Part shown: positions 27,405 through 36,558 of the stretch, piece by piece
Layout: each line of letters opens with the position of its first letter
How positions within the stretch are numbered: the stretch's first letter is position 1
NCBI GenBank assembly: GCA_029863645.1
Contig: JAOTVA010000008.1
Span: forward strand, 1 to 64,000
Direction: 5' to 3'
DNA length: 64,000 nucleotides
Source of the DNA: Gemmatimonadota bacterium
GTDB taxonomy: Bacteria > Gemmatimonadota > Gemmatimonadetes > Longimicrobiales > Gaopeijiaceae
The notes under the pieces: model-generated
Told to the model about the DNA's origin: nothing
Database searches by the model: none
The model's input: only the letters and a program-made list of their open reading frames with translations
Translations under genes and position numbers: made by a program

Positions 27405-28120
27405 GTCCGCGTCGTACCGCTCCGAATTCCCGAGGGCGAGTCGGCGTTGCGATCCCCGCGGCCGGCTCTGGCGTGCGCATGGGGGGGGTGCGCAAGGTGT
27501 TCCTCGAGCTGGCGGGCCGGCCGGTTCTCGAGCACGCGCTCGAGGCGTTCCTCGCAGAGGAGCGCGTGGTGTCCGTGGTCATCGCACTCGCCCCGGACGA
27601 TGCGGCGTCCCCACCGGACTGGCTTACGTCGCTCGACCCCAGGATCGTGGTCGTGGCGGGAGGCGACACCCGCAGCCAGTCCGTGCGTGCGGCCATCGCA
27701 GCGCTTCCGGACGACCTGGACGTGATCGCGGTTCACGACGCGGCTCGCCCTCTCGTCGAGTGGGCGCTCGTCGTCCGTTGTGTAGACCTGGCGTTGGGAG
27801 GTGTCGGCGCGGTTGCTGGCTGCCCTGCAGTGGACACCATGAAGGTCGTTGACGTCGATGGCGCCGTGCTGGACACGCCCGATCGAGCGACGCTTTGGCA
27901 TGCGCATACGCCTCAGGTCTTCCCGGCCGCCGCGCTGCGAGCTGCATATGAGGCAGTTACAGGGGAGGGTACCGACGACGCCGCCTTGGTGGAGCGATGC
28001 GATCCGAATCTCAAGGTCATGATGGTGGACGGCGGGCCTGGTAATCTGAAGGTGACACGCCTCGTCGATTTGCCGCTCGCCGAGGCGCTGCTCGCGCGAC
28101 GCCCGCGCAACGGGCCGTGA
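27401..28120 (+). CDS. ispD: 2-C-methyl-D-erythritol 4-phosphate cytidylyltransferase
   Basis: Third step of the MEP isoprenoid pathway: CTP plus MEP to CDP-ME. The N-terminal loop VAIPAAGSGVRMGGVRKVFLELAGRPVLEHAL is the CTP-binding signature, and VAGGDTRSQSVRAAI and VHDAARPLV are conserved substrate-binding blocks. The glycine-rich loop has Val where many have Arg (GVRKVF versus GxxKQF), a mild variation. It overlaps dnaB by 4 bases and tsaC by 4 bases, so three genes are translationally chained. ispF is not next to it. Confidence 0.92.
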   Translation: MSPRRTAPNSRGRVGVAIPAAGSGVRMGGVRKVFLELAGRPVLEHALEAFLAEERVVSVVIALAPDDAASPPDWLTSLDPRIVVVAGGDTRSQSVRAAIAALPDDLDVIAVHDAARPLVEWALVVRCVDLALGGVGAVAGCPAVDTMKVVDVDGAVLDTPDRATLWHAHTPQVFPAAALRAAYEAVTGEGTDDAALVERCDPNLKVMMVDGGPGNLKVTRLVDLPLAEALLARRPRNGP

Positions 28121-28782
28121 GCGGAGGGCCGCGGCGCTTCGACCTCCGTGCCGACCCGGACGTCGACCTCACCGCGGTGATCGCCCACGTACGTGCGGGC
28201 GGGCTCCTCGCGTATCCGACCGAGACGGTGTACGGCCTGGGCGGTGCGGCCACCGCCGGTGCAGTCGCCGCCCTTCGGCGACTCAAGTCGCGCGATGGTG
28301 ACAAGCCCTTTCTGGTGCTCGTCCACTCTGCCGAGGCGGTCGGGCAACTCACCTGGACCGATAGTGCGCGCGAACTGGCGCGACTCTTCTGGCCCGGACC
28401 GCTGACTCTGGTTCTCGCCGACCCGTTGGGTATCTTCCCGGTCGGTATCCGGGACGGGAAGACGGGCGGCGTAGGGGTCAGGGTGAGTCCCCATGCCCTG
28501 GTGGCCCGCCTCGTTGCTGAGTCGGGTGGGCCGCTGACTTCCACCAGCCTCAACTTGCCTGGCGCGCCTCCCGTCACTTCGGGAACCGACGCGATGGAGG
28601 TGGTTCGCGAGCTCGGCGGGGAAAACGTCATCGTCTTGGATGCGGGTACGCTTGATGCGTCCGCCCCATCCACGATTGTCGACTGTACCGGCCCCGTGCC
28701 CATCGTTCGCAGGGCAGGCACGGTTCCTACGGAGCGCCTGCGGTGCGCAATACCGGAGATCCATGGTGAACAGCCCGCCTGA
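28117..28782 (+). CDS. tsaC: L-threonylcarbamoyladenylate synthase (Sua5/YrdC family)
   Basis: Makes the threonylcarbamoyl-AMP intermediate for t6A37 in ANN-decoding tRNAs. The YrdC domain is complete: VIAHVRAGGLLAYPTETVYGLGG, ALRRLKSRDGDKPFLVLV, WPGPLTLVL, GVRVSPHALVARLV and PLTSTSLNLPGAPPVTSG. About 221 residues without the extra Sua5 C-terminal domain makes it the short TsaC form. GTG start overlaps the ispD stop (GTGA). Its 3' end overlaps the phosphatase gene by 20 bases. Confidence 0.92.
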   Translation: MSGGPRRFDLRADPDVDLTAVIAHVRAGGLLAYPTETVYGLGGAATAGAVAALRRLKSRDGDKPFLVLVHSAEAVGQLTWTDSARELARLFWPGPLTLVLADPLGIFPVGIRDGKTGGVGVRVSPHALVARLVAESGGPLTSTSLNLPGAPPVTSGTDAMEVVRELGGENVIVLDAGTLDASAPSTIVDCTGPVPIVRRAGTVPTERLRCAIPEIHGEQPA

Positions 28783-29260
28783 GGAGCGCTTCAGACTTCT
28801 CTTCGTGTGCACGGGGAACACCTGCAGGAGTCCGATGGCCGAAGTCATCGCCCGGAGACGCACGCGTGAACTCGGATGGGGCCATGTCGAGGTGCAGTCG
28901 GCGGGCGCGGCCGCGGCGTTCACCGGTGCCGGAGCGTCCAGTGGGGCCGTGCGGACCGCCAAGGCTCATGGCCTGGACCTGTCCGCGCACTCGTCGCAGC
29001 TGCTGACCGAAGAGATGGCCGCGAGCACCGACCTGATCCTGACCATGACCCCGATGCACCTCATGCGCGTGATCGAGCTCGGAGCGGGGGACCGTGCGGC
29101 GCTGCTCAGCTCCTATGCGGGAGGCCTGGAGGATGCTTCGGGGGTGTCGATCCCGGACCCGATCGGCGGGCCCGACGAAGAGTACGAGGAGACCTTCCGC
29201 CTCCTCGACGAGCTCATCGAGCGGGTGCTGGAACGCCTGAAGCCGGTGCTCGCAAGATGA
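28763..29260 (+). CDS. Low-molecular-weight phosphatase, likely protein-arginine phosphatase (YwlE type)
   Basis: I begin at ATG 28763 (MVNSPPEERFRLLFVCTGN), with CCGGAG upstream. The P-loop is CTGNTCRS; Thr at this position is the feature that gives YwlE specificity for phospho-arginine rather than phospho-tyrosine (known for the Bacillus enzyme). The general acid region appears as IPDPIGG. The protein is 165 residues, normal for the family. tsaC beside ywlE-type genes is a common arrangement. No McsB-like arginine kinase is in the window, so arginine specificity remains inferred. Confidence 0.82.
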   Translation: MVNSPPEERFRLLFVCTGNTCRSPMAEVIARRRTRELGWGHVEVQSAGAAAAFTGAGASSGAVRTAKAHGLDLSAHSSQLLTEEMAASTDLILTMTPMHLMRVIELGAGDRAALLSSYAGGLEDASGVSIPDPIGGPDEEYEETFRLLDELIERVLERLKPVLAR

Positions 29261-30093
29261 TCGTCACAGCCAAGACGAGAGTGCTGACGCTTCTCGGAGA
29301 CCCTGTCGGTCACTCGCGCTCGCCGGAGATCCAGAACGCCGCGTTCGCCGAGGCCGGCGTCGACGGCGTGTACATTGCGGTTCGGTGCGCCCCCGACGAC
29401 CTGTCAGGGTTCATGCACGGCCTCGCGCGAGCGGGCGGAGGCGGGAACGTCACCCTGCCGCACAAGGAGAAGGCGGCTGCCGTCGTGGACGTCACCAGTG
29501 AAGCGGTCCGCAGGACCGGGGCGTGCAACACCTTCTGGGGGGAGAACGGGAAGGTCCACGGCGACAACACCGACGTGGACGGATTCCGGCGCGCGCTGCG
29601 CTTGTTCTTGGACGGTCCGGCTGAGGGGCTGCGAGCCTTGTTGCTCGGCGCGGGCGGCGCGGCGCGGGCGGCTCTGCTCGGGTTGCTCGACGAAGGCGCG
29701 TCAGAAGTCTCGCTCTACAACCGGACCTCGGAGCGCGCGCGCGCGGTGGCGCGCCGCATCGGCGGTCAGAAGGCTCGGGTCGTCCCGCTCATGCAGGAGC
29801 TCGCCGGTGAGAGTTTCGACCTGGTCATCAACGCGACGCGACTGGGACTGGACCCCAAGGATTCGGCCCCGCTGGACTTCTCGATCCTCGGAAGGGCCGG
29901 AGCGGCGCTCGACCTCGTGTACGGCAAGCACAAGACGTCGTTCGTGCGGGCCGCCGAAGACCGTGGCATCCGTACGGCCGACGGAATGGAAATGCTGGTG
30001 CAGCAGGGCGCGGTCTCCTTCGAGCGCTGGTGGGGTCGGCCCGCGCCGACGGATGTCATGCGCGCCGCGATTCGCCGCTCGCTAGGACGCTGA
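29257..30093 (+). CDS. aroE: Shikimate dehydrogenase
   Basis: Reduces 3-dehydroshikimate with NADPH in aromatic amino acid synthesis. I start at ATG 29257, overlapping the previous stop (ATGA), with residues MIVTAKTRVLTLLGDPVGHSRSP. Substrate-binding GHSRSP, catalytic Lys in NVTLPHKE, GDNTDVDGF, the nucleotide-binding LLGAGGAARAAL and NRTSERA, and the closing DGMEMLVQQGAVSFERW are all present. The track's 126-codon N-terminal extension lies over the phosphatase gene in another frame and is not used. Confidence 0.94.
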   Translation: MIVTAKTRVLTLLGDPVGHSRSPEIQNAAFAEAGVDGVYIAVRCAPDDLSGFMHGLARAGGGGNVTLPHKEKAAAVVDVTSEAVRRTGACNTFWGENGKVHGDNTDVDGFRRALRLFLDGPAEGLRALLLGAGGAARAALLGLLDEGASEVSLYNRTSERARAVARRIGGQKARVVPLMQELAGESFDLVINATRLGLDPKDSAPLDFSILGRAGAALDLVYGKHKTSFVRAAEDRGIRTADGMEMLVQQGAVSFERWWGRPAPTDVMRAAIRRSLGR

Positions 30094-30097
30094 ACGA

Positions 30098-30859
30098 TTG
30101 AAGCCGACCGCGTGGGGCGCCGGACTGGTCGATCTCTTACTCCCCGCCGGCTGCATCGCGTGCCGACATTGGATCCCCGGCGGACGAGGGGCGCCACATT
30201 TGTGCGGCCGGTGTACGAGCCTGTTGAGGCGAGCCTCCTGGCCCCGGTGCGAGCGTTGCCACCATCCTCGGGGAAGCGGCCGGACTGAGACGGATTACTG
30301 CCTCGAGTGTCAGGAGTGGGCTCCCGCCCTCGGTGCGGCGCGATACGCCTATGTCTTGCGCCCACCCGCGGACGACCTGGTGCATGCGCTCAAGTACGAG
30401 GACTGGCCGGAGCTCGCTGTCGTGATGGGGGACGACCTAGCTCGTTTGCCCATCCCAGATCGAAGCGGGACGGGGCGTCGCACGGTTGTCGTACCCGTAC
30501 CCACGACTGCAAGCCGCCTCAGGCGTCGCGGATACAACCAAGCCGAACTGCTCGCTCGCCGCGTCTCCGCGGTGCTCGACTTGCCGCTGTGCGAGGCACT
30601 GCTGCGGCCCACTGCTCGGCGTTCGCAGACGGCACTCACGCCGGCCGAGCGACGCGAAAACGTTCGAGGCACATTCGGGGCCTCGACGCCGGCCAGCTCT
30701 CGAATTCGGGGCGCTAGAGTCCTGCTGATCGACGACGTGCTGACTACGGGTGCGACGGCCTCCGAGGCTGCTGCGACCCTCGAACGTCATGGGGCCGAGA
30801 CCGTGACGCTGCTCACCTACGCTCGGGCGCTCGCCGCGGGGCCCGAAAAGTCCGCTTAG
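30098..30859 (+). CDS. comF: ComF family phosphoribosyltransferase-like protein
   Basis: 253 residues from a TTG start 4 bases after aroE. The N-terminus holds paired zinc-binding cysteines (CIACRHW, CGRC, CERC, CLEC), the middle has [14 protein letters not shown], and the C-terminus carries the phosphoribosyltransferase motif [18 protein letters not shown]. ComF proteins are needed for DNA uptake or processing during natural transformation in several bacteria. There are no other competence genes here. The [14 protein letters not shown] and [14 protein letters not shown] segments are typical of the family. Confidence 0.9.
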   Translation: MKPTAWGAGLVDLLLPAGCIACRHWIPGGRGAPHLCGRCTSLLRRASWPRCERCHHPRGSGRTETDYCLECQEWAPALGAARYAYVLRPPADDLVHALKYEDWPELAVVMGDDLARLPIPDRSGTGRRTVVVPVPTTASRLRRRGYNQAELLARRVSAVLDLPLCEALLRPTARRSQTALTPAERRENVRGTFGASTPASSRIRGARVLLIDDVLTTGATASEAAATLERHGAETVTLLTYARALAAGPEKSA

Positions 30860-30914
30860 GCGTTATCTTAGCCCCCAAAACTCCTACTTGACCCAGGCGA
30901 AGGACCGAGACGAA

Positions 30915-31940
30915 ATGGCCATCCGCGTAGCGATCAACGGATTCGGACGCATCGGACGGAACGTTCTCCGGAGTGCAAAGCAGAGCGGTCGCACCGACAT
31001 CGACTTCGTAGCCGTGAACGACCTCACGGACGCGGCAACCCTGGCTCATCTGCTCCAGTACGATTCGGTACACGGGAAGTACCCGGGAGAAGTCGCGGTA
31101 TCCGCGAACGGGCTCCTGGTCGATGGCGACGAGATGCGCGTGCTCAGCGAGCGCGAGCCCGCGAACCTCCCGTGGGCGGAACTCGGCATCGACATCGTCA
31201 TCGAGTCGACGGGGCGCTTCACCGATCGCGCGTCCGCGAGCAAGCACCTCGATGCCGGAGCCGCCAAGGTGATCATCTCGGCGCCCGCGAAGCAGGAGGA
31301 CATCACCATCGTCCTGGGTGTGAACCAGGATGCCTACGACCCCGACGCCCATCACGTCATCTCCAACGCGAGCTGCACGACGAACTGCCTCGCGCCGGTG
31401 GTGAAGGTGATCACCGATACGTTCGGATTTCGGCACGGGCTGATGACGACGATCCACTCGTACACGAACGACCAGAAGATCCTCGACCTACCTCACAAGG
31501 ACCTGCGCCGAGCCCGCGCGGCGGCCATGTCGATGATCCCGACGACCACAGGCGCGGCCAAGGCCACCGGGCTGGTGCTCCCGGAAGTGGCCGGTCGCAT
31601 CGACGGCATGGCGATTCGTGTACCGACGCCTGATGTGTCGATCGTGGACCTCGTCGCAGAAGTGGACAAGGATACGTCGGAGGAAGAGGTCAACCATGCG
31701 TTCCGCGCTGCCGCGGCAGGCGCCATGAGCGGCATCCTCGCCGTGTCGGACACCCCGCTCGTCTCCATCGACTACACGGGTGACCCGCACAGCTCGACGG
31801 TCGACTCGATCTCCACTGCCGTGATGCAAGGGCGTATGGTCAAGGTCCTCGCCTGGTACGACAACGAGTGGGGGTACTCTTCGCGGGTCGTGGATCTCGT
31901 CCGCTTCGTGGGGGACAGGCTTCCCGGAAAGAAATCCTAG
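30915..31940 (+). CDS. gap: Type I glyceraldehyde-3-phosphate dehydrogenase
   Basis: Oxidises glyceraldehyde-3-phosphate to 1,3-bisphosphoglycerate. I choose ATG 30915 ([19 protein letters not shown]); the track begins nine codons upstream at TTG. The NAD-binding INGFGRIGR, the catalytic Cys in [12 protein letters not shown] and [15 protein letters not shown] are all present. Asp at the NAD-selecting site is replaced by Asn (VAVNDL), as in many bacterial enzymes. It heads the glycolytic trio gap-pgk-tpiA, on the same strand with gaps of 35 and 7 bases. Confidence 0.96.
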   Translation: MAIRVAINGFGRIGRNVLRSAKQSGRTDIDFVAVNDLTDAATLAHLLQYDSVHGKYPGEVAVSANGLLVDGDEMRVLSEREPANLPWAELGIDIVIESTGRFTDRASASKHLDAGAAKVIISAPAKQEDITIVLGVNQDAYDPDAHHVISNASCTTNCLAPVVKVITDTFGFRHGLMTTIHSYTNDQKILDLPHKDLRRARAAAMSMIPTTTGAAKATGLVLPEVAGRIDGMAIRVPTPDVSIVDLVAEVDKDTSEEEVNHAFRAAAAGAMSGILAVSDTPLVSIDYTGDPHSSTVDSISTAVMQGRMVKVLAWYDNEWGYSSRVVDLVRFVGDRLPGKKS

Positions 31941-31975
31941 AGCACTACGAATCCACATCCGGCCCTGGAGCGCGT

Positions 31976-33178
31976 GTGAAGAAGGCCATCTCCGACATCG
32001 ACCCTGCGTGGCTCGAGGGTCGTACGGCGGTGGTGCGGGCCGACTTCAACGTCCCGCTAGATGACGGTCGCGTGTCCGACGACCATCGCCTGCGTGCCTC
32101 TCTCCCCACGCTCGATCTGCTTACGGCAGCAGGGGCCAGGGTCGTCCTGCTCTCCCACCTGGGCCGTCCAGATGGACCGAGCCCTGAACTCTCCCTGGCT
32201 CCCGTGGCGACCCGCCTCACCGAGCTCCTGGGTCGACCCGTCCAGTTCATCGGGGAGCTCGATGCCGGGAAGGTGGCTGCGGCGGTAGCGCACCTACCGG
32301 CAGCCTCGATCGGGCTGCTGGAAAACACCCGGTTCCTGGCCGGTGACGCTGAGAATGATCCCGCCCTGGCCGCTTCGTGGGCCGACCTCGGGGACATCTT
32401 CGTGAACGACGCATTCGGCGTCGCGCACCGTGCTCATGCGTCCACTGCGGGGCTCGCCGAGGCGATGATGGCCCGGGGAGGCGAGGCCGTCGCGGGTTTG
32501 CTGATGGCGAAGGAGCTGCTCTTTCTCGAAGACGCGCTGCTAGAGCCTGAGCGCCCGTTCACCGGCATCCTCGGAGGTGCGAAGATCTCGGGAAAGATCG
32601 GCGTCATCTCTGCGCTCCTCGGACGCGTGGATCGGCTCCTGATTGGAGGTGCCATGGCGAACACGTTCTTCATGGCCATGGGCTTGGACACGGGCAGCTC
32701 GCTCGTCGAGGAGGACAGCCTCGATCTAGCCAAGTCGCTCATGGAGCAGGGAGGGGAGCGACTGGTTCTCCCCGTTGACTGTGTGGTGACGCACGAGCTC
32801 CGGGAGGGGGCAGAGGCTCGTACCGTCGAGCGATCCGAGGTCGCTCAGGACGACAAGATCGTCGACATCGGTCCGCGCACCCGAGCGATGTTCGCCGAGG
32901 CGATCGGCGGCTCGAAGTCGATCCTGTGGAACGGCCCGATGGGCGTGTTCGAGATCGACCCGTTCGCGGAGGGAACGATCGCCATCGCTTGGGCCGTCGC
33001 CGCCGCATGCGACCGCGGGGCTCTGGGCGTGATCGGCGGTGGGGACTCCGGTGCCGCGGTCGAACGCGCTGGTGTCGCCGATCGCGTGACGCACGTGTCG
33101 ACGGGCGGCGGTGCCTCGATCAAGCTCTTGGCCGGCGCGAAGATGCCGGGCCTGGACTCACTCACCGAAAAGGGGTGA
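31976..33178 (+). CDS. pgk: Phosphoglycerate kinase
   Basis: Transfers phosphate between 1,3-bisphosphoglycerate and ADP. I start at GTG 31976 (VKKAISDIDPAWLEGRTAVVRADFNVPLDDGRV), with GGAG just upstream, giving 400 residues, the normal family length. RADFNVPL, SHLGRPDG, ENTRF, GGAKISGKIGV and the nucleotide-binding GGGDSGAAV followed by STGGGAS are intact. The track start at 31868 would overlap gap. Next gene tpiA begins 7 bases later. Confidence 0.95.
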   Translation: MKKAISDIDPAWLEGRTAVVRADFNVPLDDGRVSDDHRLRASLPTLDLLTAAGARVVLLSHLGRPDGPSPELSLAPVATRLTELLGRPVQFIGELDAGKVAAAVAHLPAASIGLLENTRFLAGDAENDPALAASWADLGDIFVNDAFGVAHRAHASTAGLAEAMMARGGEAVAGLLMAKELLFLEDALLEPERPFTGILGGAKISGKIGVISALLGRVDRLLIGGAMANTFFMAMGLDTGSSLVEEDSLDLAKSLMEQGGERLVLPVDCVVTHELREGAEARTVERSEVAQDDKIVDIGPRTRAMFAEAIGGSKSILWNGPMGVFEIDPFAEGTIAIAWAVAAACDRGALGVIGGGDSGAAVERAGVADRVTHVSTGGGASIKLLAGAKMPGLDSLTEKG

Positions 33179-33185
33179 CAGGACC

Positions 33186-33929
33186 GTGTCGGTGATCGCG
33201 GGCAACTGGAAGATGCACCTGGGGCCTGCCGAGGCCCGGACCTTCCTCGAGGGGCTGAGCCTGGGAGATGTCCCGGCGCAGCAGGAGCTCTTGATCTTCC
33301 CACCGTCGGTGACGCTCGCGTCGCTCGTGGCCGATCCGAGTCGGCCCGCGCGGGTCCAGGTAGGGATCCAGAACATCCACTGGGAGGACCAAGGCGCGTT
33401 CACGGGTGAGGTGTCGGCGGGGATGGCGGCCGAAGTGGGCGCGACCTTCGCGCTCATCGGACATTCGGAACGAAGGCACGTATTCGGCGAGACCGACGAG
33501 GAAGTCTCCCTCAAGGTGACGGCGGCGTACAGACACGGACTAGTTCCCGTCGTCTGCGTGGGCGAGACGCTCGAGGAACGGCGCGCCGGGCGCGTGGACG
33601 AAGTGATCCTTCGCCAGCTCGACGCCGCGCTCAGCGCTTTCCCGGCACAGGGCCGTGTCCTGCTGGCCTACGAGCCGGTCTGGGCGATCGGCACGGGTGA
33701 GACGGCGACGCCCCAGGACGCATCAGCGGCCCACGCGACGCTCCGCAGGAGGCTTACGGATGCCCTCGGCGTAGCCAAGGCCCGCGAGGTCGCCATCCTG
33801 TACGGCGGATCTGTGAAGCCGGCCAACGCCGCGGAGCTTCTCGATGCCACTGACGTCGATGGGGTCCTGGTCGGCGGCGCCAGCCTCGACCCGGAGTCCT
33901 TCGCCCGCATCGCCTCGGCGGGGTCCTGA
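33186..33929 (+). CDS. tpiA: Triosephosphate isomerase
   Basis: Interconverts dihydroxyacetone phosphate and glyceraldehyde-3-phosphate. I use GTG 33186 (VSVIAGNWKMHLG), the standard N-terminus; the track start lies inside pgk. Catalytic residues appear in order: Lys in NWKM, His in IGHSERR, Glu in AYEPVWAIGTG, and the phosphate-gripping ILYGGSVKPANA. The gene closes the gap-pgk-tpiA unit and precedes secG, a frequent bacterial order. Confidence 0.95.
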   Translation: MSVIAGNWKMHLGPAEARTFLEGLSLGDVPAQQELLIFPPSVTLASLVADPSRPARVQVGIQNIHWEDQGAFTGEVSAGMAAEVGATFALIGHSERRHVFGETDEEVSLKVTAAYRHGLVPVVCVGETLEERRAGRVDEVILRQLDAALSAFPAQGRVLLAYEPVWAIGTGETATPQDASAAHATLRRRLTDALGVAKAREVAILYGGSVKPANAAELLDATDVDGVLVGGASLDPESFARIASAGS

Positions 33930-34016
33930 TCCAGATGCTCCGGCTCACCGTCCCGTTGACACCCTTTCTGGGCTCTCAGAGCTTTAGCGCTGCACTTCGA
34001 TAGGAATAACAAGACG

Positions 34017-34394
34017 ATGTATGGAATCCTGCTCGCCGTCCTCGTTCTGGACGGCATCTTCATGTCCGTCGTGATCTTGCTCCAGTCCGGAAAGGGCGGT
34101 GGTCTCGCTGCCGTGGGTGGAGGAGCGGCCATGACCGAGGGTATCCTAGGCGGTCGCCAGGCCACGACGATGATGACCCGTGCCACCTGGACGTCCGGCA
34201 CGATCTTCATGGTCCTCGCGCTGGTCCTGTCGATCATGTCGTCCAGGGCCCAGGCACCCCAGTCGGTAATCCAGGTCCCGATTCCGGCTGGGGCGGAGTC
34301 GCCCGAGCCTGTGATTCCGGGCTTCGGAGGCCAACCCGTCGAAGTGCCCGCACCGGTGGGCGGCGCGCCCGCCGCGGAACCCCCGGCCAACTGA
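34017..34394 (+). CDS. secG: Preprotein translocase subunit SecG
   Basis: A small two-helix subunit of SecYEG. The first helix is ILLAVLVLDGIFMSVVILLQSG, followed by the diagnostic loop KGGGLAAVGGG, then a second helix (SGTIFMVLALVLSIMSS). At 125 residues it is longer than average owing to a Pro-rich periplasmic tail (about 40 residues with repeated PVP/PAP). Its position after tpiA is the usual one and supports the call. A modest AGGA lies before the ATG. Confidence 0.88.
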   Translation: MYGILLAVLVLDGIFMSVVILLQSGKGGGLAAVGGGAAMTEGILGGRQATTMMTRATWTSGTIFMVLALVLSIMSSRAQAPQSVIQVPIPAGAESPEPVIPGFGGQPVEVPAPVGGAPAAEPPAN

Positions 34395-34444
34395 GGTCGG
34401 TTCGCCGGGCCCCTGAGCTCTAACCCGTAGGGAGTGAATCGAGC

Positions 34445-35851
34445 GTGGCTCGAATCGAAGTCCCGATGCCTCAGATGGGCGAGTCCATCGCGGAAGGCAC
34501 GGTGTCCAAGTGGCTCAAGCTGGTCGGTGAGGCCGTCGAGCGAGACGAGCCGATCCTAGAGATCTCCACGGACAAGGTCGACGCGGAAATTCCCGCGCCC
34601 GCGGCAGGTACGCTGGTCGAGATCTCCGTCGCGGAAGGTGAGACGGTGGAGGTCGGGACCGTTGTCGCCTATATCGACCCGGACGGTGGCGCACCCTCGG
34701 TCGAGGTGGCGCCGCCCGCCCAGGAGGCCCCTGCGGAGCCTGCGCCTGTCCAGCCCGAACCGGCCATGGCCGCTGCGGCTGCTGCCCCAACGCCCGCACA
34801 ACGGACTTCGCACGATCCGGCTCCCCCGTTCATCCCGCCACGTGGTGCGCCTGTGGGGGACGACGAGCGCCTCCGCCAGCGCTCAACGCCCGTCGTGCGC
34901 AAGATCGCCGAGGAACACGGCATCGACATCGGCGCGGTCCCGGGGACCGGGCACGCGGGTCGGGTGACGAAGCAGGACATCCTCGGCTTCATCGACGGCG
35001 GGGCACCCACCCCGGCCGAGCCCCCGGCCGCTTCGCCCTCACCTCCCGCGGCTTCCGCCTCGGCGCGGCCCGCCCCCTCGGCGGCGCCCTCGGATCTGTG
35101 GACGGCCTTCTACAAGGAGGTGCAGCATCCGGAGTACTCGGTGCGCGCCGCCGACCACGTCGAGCCGATGGACAAGATCCGGCGGCTCACGGCCGAGCAC
35201 ATGGTGCTGGCCAAACGCGTGGCGCCCCACGTTCATTCGTTCATCGAGATCGACTTCTCGGCCATCGACCGGATCAGAGCCGAAGGCAAGGCCCGCTGGG
35301 CCGCACAGGGCGCACGCGTGAGCTACACGGCGTTCGTCGCATGGGCCGTTTCCCGCGTGCTGCGTGACTTCCCGACCGTGAATTCGGCGGTGTCGGGCGA
35401 CAACATCATCTTCCGCGGCAATGTGAATCTCGGCATGGCGGTCGATCTGGATCCGGGCCTCATCGTGCCCGTCATCCACGATGCGGACCACCTCGGCCTC
35501 GTCGGAATCGGCAACAAGATCGTCGACCTCGCGACGCGGGCCAGGGACCGCAAGCTGGTGCCCAGCGAAATCCAAGGCTCGACCTTCTCCATCACCAATC
35601 CAGGCGTGCTCGGCACGCTCGTCGGCATGCCCATCATTCCCAAGGGCACGTCGGCCATTCTCGGCACGGGTGCGGTCGAGAAGCGTGTGGTCGTCGTGAC
35701 CGACCCTAAGACCGGTACCGACTCCACGGCGATTCGCAAGCGGGCGTTCTTCTCACTCGCGTACGATCACCGAATCGTCGACGGCGCGGACGCCGCACGA
35801 TTTCTGGCGCGCCTCAAGGACACTCTCGAGAGCTTCCCCGAGGACGCATGA
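34445..35851 (+). CDS. Dihydrolipoamide acyltransferase (E2 of a 2-oxoacid dehydrogenase complex)
   Basis: The core acyltransferase of a pyruvate, 2-oxoglutarate or branched-chain complex. Order: one lipoyl domain (residues 1-77, lipoylated Lys in STDKVDAE), a Pro/Ala-rich hinge, an E3-binding domain (about 137-172: STPVVRKIAEEHGIDI ... HAGRVTKQDILGFI), a second Ala-rich hinge, and the catalytic domain with DHRIVDGADAARFL. Single-lipoyl layout and wording resemble SucB or branched-chain E2 proteins; the substrate cannot be fixed without E1, which is absent. GTG start. It overlaps lipB by 4 bases, coupling the lipoate-bearing protein to the lipoylation enzyme. Confidence 0.9.
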   Translation: MARIEVPMPQMGESIAEGTVSKWLKLVGEAVERDEPILEISTDKVDAEIPAPAAGTLVEISVAEGETVEVGTVVAYIDPDGGAPSVEVAPPAQEAPAEPAPVQPEPAMAAAAAAPTPAQRTSHDPAPPFIPPRGAPVGDDERLRQRSTPVVRKIAEEHGIDIGAVPGTGHAGRVTKQDILGFIDGGAPTPAEPPAASPSPPAASASARPAPSAAPSDLWTAFYKEVQHPEYSVRAADHVEPMDKIRRLTAEHMVLAKRVAPHVHSFIEIDFSAIDRIRAEGKARWAAQGARVSYTAFVAWAVSRVLRDFPTVNSAVSGDNIIFRGNVNLGMAVDLDPGLIVPVIHDADHLGLVGIGNKIVDLATRARDRKLVPSEIQGSTFSITNPGVLGTLVGMPIIPKGTSAILGTGAVEKRVVVVTDPKTGTDSTAIRKRAFFSLAYDHRIVDGADAARFLARLKDTLESFPEDA

Positions 35852-36513
35852 CCGCGGGCCGACGCCCGCTCTCCGTCTACCGGGCCGGCACGGTCCCGTA
35901 CGGAGATGGCCTCGCCCTCCAGGCGGATCTTGTCGCCCGGCGACGGAGCGGTGAGATCCCGGACACGCTGGTTTTGCTGGAGCACCCCCACGTCATCACG
36001 CTCGGTTCGAGTTCGGACAGGGCGCACGTGCTACTGGCCGAAGAGGAGCGCGAGGCCCGGGGGGTCGAACTCCACGAGGTAGGGCGGGGGGGCGACGTAA
36101 CGTACCACGGCCCAGGCCAGCTGGTCGCCTACCCCATCATCGACCTCAAGCCCGATCGCAAGGACCTGCATGCGTATCTGCGCGACCTGGAGGAAGTCAT
36201 GATCCGCGTTGCGACGTCGTTTGGTGTCGTTGCTCGGCGGCGCGAGGGCCTCACGGGTGCGTGGACCGACCGGGGTAAGCTCGCGGCCATCGGCGTGCGC
36301 GTATCGTCGCAGTGGATTGCATCCCATGGAGCAGCGCTCAACGTCAGCTCGGACCTCGGGTTCTTCGATGCGATCGTGCCGTGTGGGCTCCAGGGCGAGA
36401 GTGTCACCTCGCTCGAACACGAGCTGGGCGCGCCCGTGGCATTGGAGAAGGTTGCCGGGACGCTCGCAGGGCGATTCGCCGAAGTGTTCGAGTGCGATAT
36501 TGTCGTCGCCTAG
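35848..36513 (+). CDS. lipB: Octanoyl-[ACP]:protein N-octanoyltransferase
   Basis: Transfers the octanoyl group from ACP to lipoyl-domain lysines, the first step of de novo lipoylation. Motifs: TLVLLEHPHVITLG, the conserved GRGGDVTYHGPGQLVAYP, Lys in GKLAAIGVRV and the active-site Cys in IVPCGL. 221 residues, normal length. It overlaps the E2 gene (ATGA), whose product is its likely substrate. lipA is not in the window. A strong palindromic hairpin 20 bases downstream probably ends this long transcript. Confidence 0.94.
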   Translation: MTAGRRPLSVYRAGTVPYGDGLALQADLVARRRSGEIPDTLVLLEHPHVITLGSSSDRAHVLLAEEEREARGVELHEVGRGGDVTYHGPGQLVAYPIIDLKPDRKDLHAYLRDLEEVMIRVATSFGVVARRREGLTGAWTDRGKLAAIGVRVSSQWIASHGAALNVSSDLGFFDAIVPCGLQGESVTSLEHELGAPVALEKVAGTLAGRFAEVFECDIVVA

Positions 36514-36532
36514 GCAACACTGTTTAGGGTAA

Positions 36533-36558
36533 ATTCGGGCCCTGACCAGGGCCCGAAT
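36533..36558 (+). terminator. Hairpin after lipB
   Basis: ATTCGGGCCCTG-AC-CAGGGCCCGAAT is a perfect 12-bp inverted repeat starting 20 bases after the lipB stop. It lacks a long T-tract, so it is either a weak or bidirectional terminator or an RNA 3'-end stabiliser. Confidence 0.65.
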
